This document shows, piece by piece, positions 33,331-38,675 of a stretch of DNA of 38,675 nucleotides. The position numbers were made by a program, and so were the translations under genes. Under the pieces are notes generated by a model. The model worked only from the letters and a program-made list of their open reading frames with translations. It ran no database searches and was not told where the DNA came from. Source of the DNA: Caldilineaceae bacterium (GTDB lineage: Bacteria > Chloroflexota > Anaerolineae > Caldilineales > Caldilineaceae); NCBI GenBank assembly GCA_020845455.1, contig JADLFO010000030.1:1-38675 (forward strand). Direction: 5' to 3'. How positions within the stretch are numbered: the stretch's first letter is position 1; the number at the start of each line of letters is the position of its first letter.

Positions 33331-33401
33331 GGGCGGACGCAGACCAAACGCGGCTGCGCCCGCCTAAACCACAGCAAAGTCAGAAGCAAAGGCAGCTATC
33401 T

Positions 33402-34391
33402 ATGCAGACTCTGCAACTCGGCCAAAGCGACCTATACGTCACCCCGTTTGCGTTGGGCTGTTGGTCCTTCGCAGGCGGGCGCTACTGGGGCGAACAGGAC
33501 CCGGCGCTCTCCATCGTCACCGTCCACGCCGCGCTCGACGCCGGCATCAACTTCTTCGACACCGCCGAAGCCTACGAGACCGGCACATCGGAGCGCGTCT
33601 TGGGCCAGGCGCTGCAGGGCCGCCGCGACCAGGCGATCATCGCCACCAAGGTCGCTGCCAACCACCTGGCCGCCGGCGACGTGATCGCGGCCTGCGAAGG
33701 CAGCCTGCGCAATTTGCAGACCGACTACATCGACCTCTATCTGATCCACTGGCCTAACTGGAGCGTGCCGCTGAGTGAGACCGTAGGCGCGCTGGAACAA
33801 CTCAAAACCCAGGGCAAGATACGCGCCATCGGCGTGTGCAACTTTGGCGTGCAGGATCTGACGGACATTCTCGAGCTTCATCCCATCGTCACCGATCAAC
33901 TGCCCTACAACCTGCTCTGGCGCGTGATCGAGCGCGAAATCCTGCCGGTCTGTCTGGCGCATGATGTAGGGCTGATGTGCTACAGCCCGCTGGCGCAAGG
34001 GCTGCTCACGGGGCGCTACGCCGGCGCCGGCGAAGTGCCGGATGGCCTGGCGCGCACACGCCACTATGCCGGCAGCCGCGCCGCCGCGGCCCACGGCGAA
34101 GGGGGCTGCGAGGCCGAAGTCTTTGCCGCGCTGGCGGAGATCCAAGCCATCGCCGCCGAGGTGGGACACAGCATGGCCGAAGTTTCGCTGGCCTGGCTGC
34201 GCCAACAGCCGGGTGTCGCCACGGTCTTGGTCGGGGCGCGCACGCCGCAGGAGCTGGCGCTCAACCTGCCCGCGCTCGACCTGACGCTGACGCCGGAGGT
34301 AATCGCACGGCTCAACGCCGTGACTGAGCCGGTCAAGGTCGCCTTGGGCAGCAACCCCGACATGTGGATGGTTCCCTCCCGGATGCGCTGA
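33402..34391 (+). CDS. Aldo/keto reductase
   Basis: A 329-residue TIM-barrel NADPH-dependent oxidoreductase. The catalytic tetrad is complete: Asp53, Tyr58, Lys83 and His116 (FFDTAEAY, ATKV, LIHWP). The N-terminal GLGCW-like segment is LGCWSFAGG, and the C-terminal cofactor region includes VLVGARTPQEL. AAAGGCAG lies upstream of ATG 33402. It resembles the sugar/aldehyde-type subfamily (YghZ/Gcy-like); the substrate is unknown. Downstream on the same strand is a glycosidase-like gene separated by 236 bases that contain a dead gene fragment, so cotranscription is uncertain. Confidence 0.92.
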   Translation: MQTLQLGQSDLYVTPFALGCWSFAGGRYWGEQDPALSIVTVHAALDAGINFFDTAEAYETGTSERVLGQALQGRRDQAIIATKVAANHLAAGDVIAACEGSLRNLQTDYIDLYLIHWPNWSVPLSETVGALEQLKTQGKIRAIGVCNFGVQDLTDILELHPIVTDQLPYNLLWRVIEREILPVCLAHDVGLMCYSPLAQGLLTGRYAGAGEVPDGLARTRHYAGSRAAAAHGEGGCEAEVFAALAEIQAIAAEVGHSMAEVSLAWLRQQPGVATVLVGARTPQELALNLPALDLTLTPEVIARLNAVTEPVKVALGSNPDMWMVPSRMR

Positions 34392-34460
34392 GAAGAGAGG
34401 GGGTAGAAAGTAGGGAGTAGGGGCAGAGCAGAGATGGAGATAAACCGCTGGCAGCGGCGC

Positions 34461-34610
34461 ATAGAGGATTCGGCCGCGTGCGTTCTGCGGCCCCGGAATG
34501 CGCATCAGGAAGGCGATAGTCGGCGCCAAGTCCACAGCGCGGATGCCCGCCACCGGGCCTTGCTTGTGGATTTCTGCGGAACGGCAGCCCGCGCCCCGTT
34601 CCCAAACCAG
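34461..34610 (-). pseudogene. C-terminal fragment of an alkaline-phosphatase-superfamily gene
   Basis: On the minus strand one frame reads SAEIHKQGPVAGIRAVDL then APTIAFLMRIPGPQNARG and RILY, the pattern found at the C-terminal end of type I phosphodiesterase/sulfatase-like proteins (a VDLAPTIA strand-helix and a P-G-P-Q-N-A-R-G end). Nothing upstream or downstream completes the enzyme, and the plus-strand gene at 34628 abuts it. It is therefore a remnant, about 50 codons. Confidence 0.5.
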
Positions 34611-34627
34611 CCAAAGGCAGGTACATC

Positions 34628-35575
34628 ATGCTGACCGGTGTGTCGTATATGGGCCATCACAACCCCAGCCACATCGCCGCCGATATGCGCGCCATGGCGG
34701 CCCTGCGCCTGGACGATGTCTTGGTCTGCACCCAGGAAAATGATTTCGTCTGGTTCCCCGGTAAAATCCGCTTCACGCCGCAGATCGCCCAGGACCACGG
34801 CATCCGGCCCATCGCGCTCTTCTGGGGTGCGCTCAATCTGTTTGGCGGCGGGCGCTCCAGCCAGTTTCTGCTGGAGCACCCCGAAGGCTTTCAGGTGGGC
34901 CGCGACGGCTCGCACCGGCCCGCCGGCTGCTATGCCAATCCGCGCTGTGTGCAGCACATCCAAGAGATGATCGACACGGTGGCCGAGGCCGGCTTTGCGG
35001 GCTATTTTGTCGACGAACCGACCCCGCTGGCCGATTGCTTCTGTGCGTCGTGCCGGACGCAGTATGCGGCCTGGGGTGGGGACGACCTGGTGACCGCAGA
35101 CGCCGCGCAGCAGGCCGCGTTTCGCCGCCGCTGCGTCGTGGACTATGTGCAAACCATCGCCAATTACTGCAAAGCAAACCATCCCCAGCTAGAGACGATG
35201 TGCTGCCTGATGCCGCACGACCATGACCTGTGGGAGGTGGTGAGCCGGATCGCCGGCCTCGACAACCTAGGCACGGACCTTTACTGGGTAAATCAAGATC
35301 GCGCCGTCGAAGAGGCCGCGCCGCTGATCCAGGAGATGGCCGCGCTCTGCCAAACGCAGCGCAAGGTTCACCACGAATGGCTGCAGTGTTGGGCGGTCAA
35401 AGCCGGGCGCGAGCCGCGCGTCTTTGACCAGGGCGAAATCCTGGTGCGGGCGCAGCCCGACGCGCTCTACGTCTGGGCATGGGAGGGTCAAATCGGCACT
35501 CAGGAGACATGTGACGACCCGGCCCTAGCCTGGGCCAAGGCGCGTGAGGTGTTGATGCGCGCTAAGGAGGTCTAG
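34628..35575 (+). CDS. Uncharacterised TIM-barrel glycoside-hydrolase-like protein
   Basis: A 315-residue protein whose pattern fits a glycosidase-like (beta/alpha)8 barrel: LDDVLVCTQENDFVWFPGKI, IRPIALFWGALN, GFAGYFVDEPTPLADC, then a C-terminal ALYVWAWEGQIGT. Asp129/Glu130 in YFVDEP are candidate acid residues. A CFCASC motif (Cys137, Cys139, Cys142) directly behind is common in this type and may be structural or metal-binding. No signal peptide, so it is cytoplasmic. AAAGGCAGG precedes ATG 34628. I do not know a characterised member with this sequence; a role on oligosaccharides or sugar acids is an inference from fold and neighbours. Confidence 0.6.
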   Translation: MLTGVSYMGHHNPSHIAADMRAMAALRLDDVLVCTQENDFVWFPGKIRFTPQIAQDHGIRPIALFWGALNLFGGGRSSQFLLEHPEGFQVGRDGSHRPAGCYANPRCVQHIQEMIDTVAEAGFAGYFVDEPTPLADCFCASCRTQYAAWGGDDLVTADAAQQAAFRRRCVVDYVQTIANYCKANHPQLETMCCLMPHDHDLWEVVSRIAGLDNLGTDLYWVNQDRAVEEAAPLIQEMAALCQTQRKVHHEWLQCWAVKAGREPRVFDQGEILVRAQPDALYVWAWEGQIGTQETCDDPALAWAKAREVLMRAKEV

Positions 35576-35630
35576 TCCAGCGCGGGCAGATCGACGGGCA
35601 CGGCGCTGCGCCCGGGTATAGTGAAGTTGG

Positions 35631-35682
35631 CCTGGTGACAGGGTGCATTTCACAGTAACGTGAAATGCACCCCCTGGTGACA
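35631..35682. repeat. 13-bp hairpin flanked by 10-base direct repeats
   Basis: GGGTGCATTTCAC (35641-35653) pairs perfectly with 35660-35672 around AGTAAC. CCTGGTGACA occurs immediately on both sides (35631-35640 and 35673-35682). The element ends 7 bases before the -35 of the regulator promoter, so it could be an operator, or a small inserted element with a target duplication. Confidence 0.65.
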
Positions 35683-35689
35683 TTTTCGA

Positions 35690-35718
35690 TTGACGCGCGC
35701 AGGGGCCGGTAGTATACT
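35690..35718 (+). promoter_or_regulatory. Sigma70-like promoter of the LuxR-type regulator
   Basis: TTGACG (35690-35695) and TATACT (35713-35718) are separated by exactly 17 bases. Transcription would start near 35725, giving a leader of about 96 bases before the start codon at 35821. Confidence 0.75.
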
Positions 35719-35820
35719 CGACACGCCTAGGCACGTCAGGTTGGCGCCGCAGCACGCCTCTCTCCCCACGCCAACCGCCATGGCAGGTAGTCGCCCGGAG
35801 GCGGGTTATTCTTCCCGGTG

Positions 35821-38304
35821 ATGCATGAAAAAGCCTCGCCCTTATCACAGGCTATGTCCACAAATCTGCCCGCCCCTCTAACCAGCTTTGTCGGGCGCTC
35901 GCGGGAGTTGGCCGAAATGCGGGCGCTGCTGGCAACCACACGTCTGCTGACACTCATCGGCCCTGGCGGCACGGGCAAGACTCGGCTCGCCACGCAACTG
36001 GGGTTGGAGTTATTGCCGACCTTTGTCGATGGGGTCTGGCTAGTGGAACTGGCCCCCTTGGCTGATCCGGCGCTGGCGCTTCCGGCCATTGCTGCGACCT
36101 TCTCCTTACACGAACTGCCAGGCATCACCCTACTCGATCTCGTCGCCAATTCCCTACGCGCCAAACGCCTGTTGTTGATCTTGGATAATTGCGAGCATTT
36201 CGTCGAAGTCTGCGCGCATCTGGCCTATCATCTCCTGCGCGCCTGCCCCACGCTGCAGATTCTCGCTACCAGCCGTGAAGCCCTGGGCATTGGTGGCGAA
36301 ACGGTCTATCGCGTGCCTTCGCTCTCTGTGCCCGACTCGACGGAGTTGACGCCCGACGCCCTTCGCCAGTTCGAAGCCGTCCACCTCTTCGTCGAGCGCG
36401 CCGCCGCCGCCCATCCACACTTTACCCTCAGCGAGCACAATGCCTCTGCGGTCGCCCAGGTCTGTCGCCAACTGGATGGTATTCCGCTGGCGATAGAACT
36501 GGCCGCAGTGCGCGTGCAGATCCTCACCGCCGACCAGATCGCTGCACGCCTGGGCGACCGCTTTCGTCTGCTGACCGGCGGTAGCCGCACGGCCTTGCCC
36601 CGCCAGCAGACGCTACGCGCCATGATCGACTGGAGCTATGACCTGCTGTCCGAAGCGGAGCGCACCCTGTTCCGGCAGCTTTCGGTCTTTGTAGGCGGAT
36701 GGGCGTTCGAGGCGGCGGAAGCAATCTGTGCGGATCAAGACGTTCTGGATCTGCTCACCCATCTTGTCAACAAATCGCTGGTGACCGTGGAAGAACGGGA
36801 ACGTGCGGCACGCTATTACCTGTTGGAGACCATCTGGCAATACGCGCGTGACGAATTGGTGGGGGTGGATGAGGCGGCAGAGGTGCGAGACCGCCATCTG
36901 GACTACTATCTTCACCTTGCGGAGGCTTGGGAGCCACACTTATATGGCCCGCACCAGGTGCGCCAACTGGATCAGTTTGCCCTCGAGCACGATAACTTCC
37001 GTGCGGCCTTGCAGTGGGGGGCCAGGCGCAGCGCCGATGCTGCGCTGCGCCTGGCCGGAACGTTGGCCGAGTTCTGGGCGCGGCGTGGCTATCCAACGGA
37101 AGGCTGCGCCTGGCTACAAGCCCTCTTGGACCAGGTCAGCGCCTTGCCCGAACTCCAGGGGGAAGCAGCCGGCAGGCGGTGTATGGCTCAGGCCAAAGCT
37201 TTCCTCGGTCTGTCCAGGTTGGCATTTGTGACAGGCGATCTTGTTTCCGCGCGGGCTAGTCGAGAAGCGAGCGTACGCCTGTACCGGCGGTTGGGGGATC
37301 GGCAAGGGCTGGGCTGGGCGGTTGCGATGCTGGGATATGCCGCTATGCTGCAGGGGGATGCAGCCGAGGCCGAATGTGCCTTGTCAGAGGCCATCGCATT
37401 GGGACGAGAGACCGGCGATAAGCTTACCCTCTCCTTTGCGCTCGGTGTGCAAAGCCGCTTGCTCTTGGCCGTACATGGCGACCTGGCGGCGGCGCGCATA
37501 AGCAGCATGGAAAGCGCCCACCTGGCGCGTGCGATCGGGATGCCCTGGGCGACGGCGCAGGCTGTGTTGGTGCTGGCGCGTGTGGCCGCTTACGGCAGCC
37601 AATGGGAGGAGGCGCGGGCGCGCTTTCAGGAAGCACTGGCGCTCTATCATCAGCAAGGCGATCGCTTTCGCTTCTATGCGGCCTACAGCGATCAGGCGCA
37701 CGTTGAGCGGCGCGCGGGCAACCTGGAGGAGGCCCAGCAAATGTATCAAGAGGCGATTGTGGTCTGGCAGGAGCTTGGCCAACGGGGGGCAGTCGCGCAC
37801 CTACTCGAATGTTTTGCCTTCCTTGCCCGTGCGCAGGATCAACCCATCCGCGCCGCGCGGCTGTTGGGCGCAGCAGGGGCGCTGCGCGAAGTAATCGGCG
37901 CGTCCATGGACAGCATAGAACGAACCGAATATGATCGAGAAGTCACGGCACTGCACGCGCAGATGGATGCCGAGACCGCTGCCGTCCATTGGACCCAGGG
38001 ACAGGCGATGGCGCTGGAGCAGGCGGTCGAGTATGCGTTAGCGGCGGACACGTCGCAGCCTGCGCCCGCCGTTGCCGAATCCCGTGCCACTCTGGCCCCA
38101 TCTGTCTATCCCGCCGGCTTAACACTCCGTGAGGTCGAGGTGCTACGGCTGCTGGCTCAAGGGCTGACCTATGCCCAGATCGCCGAAACGCTTGTCATCA
38201 GCCGGCGCACGGTCAACGGCCATCTGACCTCGATCTACAGCAAGTTGGACGTCACATCGCGCATGGCGGCCGCGCGCTTTGCCCAAGACCATTCGCTCGT
38301 GTAG
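35821..38304 (+). CDS. Large AAA-ATPase/TPR/LuxR-type transcription regulator
   Basis: An 827-residue cytoplasmic regulator. Residues ~15-330 are a STAND-type ATPase: FVGRSREL, P-loop GPGGTGKT (47-54), Walker B LLLILDNCEH (117-126), DGIPLAIELAA. Residues ~380-720 are helical TPR-like repeats (GWAVAMLGYAAMLQGD, SQWEEARARFQEALALYHQ, GNLEEAQQMYQEAIVVW). Residues ~767-823 are a LuxR helix-turn-helix (LTLREVEVLRLLAQGLTYAQ, then ISRRTVNGHLTSIYSKL). Such proteins bind an effector, oligomerise and activate promoters. ATG 35821 is used; GTG 35818 adjoins it and ATG 35854 is a shorter alternative that begins at the conserved MSTNLPAPLTSFVGR. The GGAGG site is about 19 bases upstream, so initiation is uncertain. 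It has its own promoter and terminator and is thus a monocistronic regulator; the target could be the next gene. Confidence 0.92.
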   Translation: MHEKASPLSQAMSTNLPAPLTSFVGRSRELAEMRALLATTRLLTLIGPGGTGKTRLATQLGLELLPTFVDGVWLVELAPLADPALALPAIAATFSLHELPGITLLDLVANSLRAKRLLLILDNCEHFVEVCAHLAYHLLRACPTLQILATSREALGIGGETVYRVPSLSVPDSTELTPDALRQFEAVHLFVERAAAAHPHFTLSEHNASAVAQVCRQLDGIPLAIELAAVRVQILTADQIAARLGDRFRLLTGGSRTALPRQQTLRAMIDWSYDLLSEAERTLFRQLSVFVGGWAFEAAEAICADQDVLDLLTHLVNKSLVTVEERERAARYYLLETIWQYARDELVGVDEAAEVRDRHLDYYLHLAEAWEPHLYGPHQVRQLDQFALEHDNFRAALQWGARRSADAALRLAGTLAEFWARRGYPTEGCAWLQALLDQVSALPELQGEAAGRRCMAQAKAFLGLSRLAFVTGDLVSARASREASVRLYRRLGDRQGLGWAVAMLGYAAMLQGDAAEAECALSEAIALGRETGDKLTLSFALGVQSRLLLAVHGDLAAARISSMESAHLARAIGMPWATAQAVLVLARVAAYGSQWEEARARFQEALALYHQQGDRFRFYAAYSDQAHVERRAGNLEEAQQMYQEAIVVWQELGQRGAVAHLLECFAFLARAQDQPIRAARLLGAAGALREVIGASMDSIERTEYDREVTALHAQMDAETAAVHWTQGQAMALEQAVEYALAADTSQPAPAVAESRATLAPSVYPAGLTLREVEVLRLLAQGLTYAQIAETLVISRRTVNGHLTSIYSKLDVTSRMAAARFAQDHSLV

Positions 38305-38349
38305 ACCCTTTCACAACCCCAATAGCTCAACGGCAGAGACGTTACCCCA

Positions 38350-38386
38350 GGGGAGCGGCACTTTCTGAAGTGCCGCTCCCCTTTTT
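38350..38386 (+). terminator. Intrinsic terminator of the LuxR-type regulator
   Basis: A 14-bp perfect stem (38350-38363 with 38368-38381), loop TCTG, then TTTTT (38382-38386). It lies 45 bases past the stop codon of the regulator. Confidence 0.9.
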
Positions 38387-38402
38387 CGTCTTGGGATGGC
38401 TC

Positions 38403-38456
38403 ATGTACATAGTACCTGCGCGCACACAAATAGGTACCTAAACAGGTACTAGTACC
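38403..38456. promoter_or_regulatory. Cluster of GTAC-centred palindromes (putative operator)
   Basis: ATGTACAT (38403-38410), TAGGTACCTA (38431-38440) and GGTACTAGTACC (38445-38456) are perfect palindromes, and AGTACCT (38411-38417) adds a half-site. They lie 89 to 142 bases before the start codon of the next gene and after the terminator, so they probably act on that gene. Confidence 0.5.
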
Positions 38457-38544
38457 GATGCGGCGGCAGCCGGAATGAGAGAGACTGCTACTCATGCGCA
38501 CAATGAATGAGTGAGCAAGGCGCTAAAAAAGGAGAGAACCCACG

Positions 38545-38675
38545 ATGACCGCCGCCACGCAGATCATCACAGAATGTACCATCCATGACCCACAACAGCC
38601 TTTCCACCCATCAGATACGCTGTTCACGCTGGATCAACTCGCCAGTTTCTACTGTGAGCCGGGCGAGTACGGTCA
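38545..38675 (+). CDS. Start of an unidentified gene, truncated by window end
   Basis: ATG 38545 follows AAGGAG at a good distance. The 43 visible residues (MTAATQIITECTIHDPQQP..., with FTLDQLASFYCEPGEYGQ at the end) show no signal peptide and no motif I recognise. It is preceded by the palindrome cluster at 38403-38456 and by the LuxR-type regulator, so regulation by that protein is possible. Confidence 0.7.
   Translation, partial: MTAATQIITECTIHDPQQPFHPSDTLFTLDQLASFYCEPGEYG

Noticed and set aside
33432-34553. 373-codon minus-strand open frame across the aldo/keto reductase
   Set aside because: The plus strand carries a complete catalytic tetrad. Only the first ~50 codons (34461-34610) look like real, decayed coding sequence.
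38319-38350. tRNA-like D-arm sequence (AATAGCTCAACGGCAGAG)
   Set aside because: No anticodon arm, T arm or matching acceptor follows; the bases run directly into the terminator hairpin.
1-38675. CRISPR arrays, insertion sequences, transposases, rRNA genes
   Set aside because: No regularly spaced repeats, transposase motifs or rRNA signatures were seen on either strand.

Overview
The window is a GC-rich bacterial chromosome segment. The gene families point to a filamentous Chloroflexota member (Caldilineae/Anaerolineae-like). The main clues are very long proteins, lipoproteins with an LAAC box followed by a Pro/Ala-rich linker, a LuxR-type AAA/TPR regulator, a tungsten aldehyde:ferredoxin oxidoreductase locus and a cyclic-glucan synthase. 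The phylum is an inference from families; no rRNA gene is present to confirm it.

Layout, left to right. (1) Positions 1-3420, minus strand: three adjacent genes that each carry what reads as the same ~100-residue effector-associated-type (EAD-like) helical domain. One is fused to a trypsin-like protease with a complete catalytic triad and runs off the window. One has the domain at its C-terminus after an unrecognised region. One has it at its N-terminus followed by a long coiled coil. This block looks less GC-rich than the rest and resembles a biological-conflict (defence or programmed-death) cassette. (2) 3776-13584, minus: a giant NdvB/ChvB-type cyclic beta-1,2-glucan synthase preceded by a tandem universal stress protein. 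(3) 13764-17933, minus: an enolase-superfamily sugar-acid dehydratase-like protein, a DapA-family aldolase/lyase with its own promoter, and an MsbA-like ABC exporter.

(4) 18091-27573: a nearly self-contained tungsten locus. From a clear sigma70 promoter come moeA, a moeA fused to a periplasmic-binding-like domain, a protoglobin-MoaD fusion, a MoaD with a C-terminal tail, a small MoaD-related protein ending in RGGG, tungstate ABC transporter genes tupB-tupC-tupA, and a molbindin. The tungsten aldehyde:ferredoxin oxidoreductase lies convergently, with a strong terminator between. The genes would import tungstate, build and load the pterin cofactor, store oxyanion and supply the oxidoreductase. 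The globin-MoaD fusion suggests a heme/gas input into cofactor synthesis.

(5) 27850-32411, minus: an RbsB-RbsA-RbsC-type sugar importer with an MgtC/SapB membrane protein as the last gene. (6) 32412-38675: a region with two decayed gene remnants (OsmC family; alkaline-phosphatase superfamily), several inverted-repeat structures, an aldo/keto reductase, an uncharacterised TIM-barrel glycosidase-like protein, a large AAA-TPR-LuxR regulator with a clear promoter and terminator, and the start of an unidentified gene preceded by a cluster of GTAC-centred palindromes.
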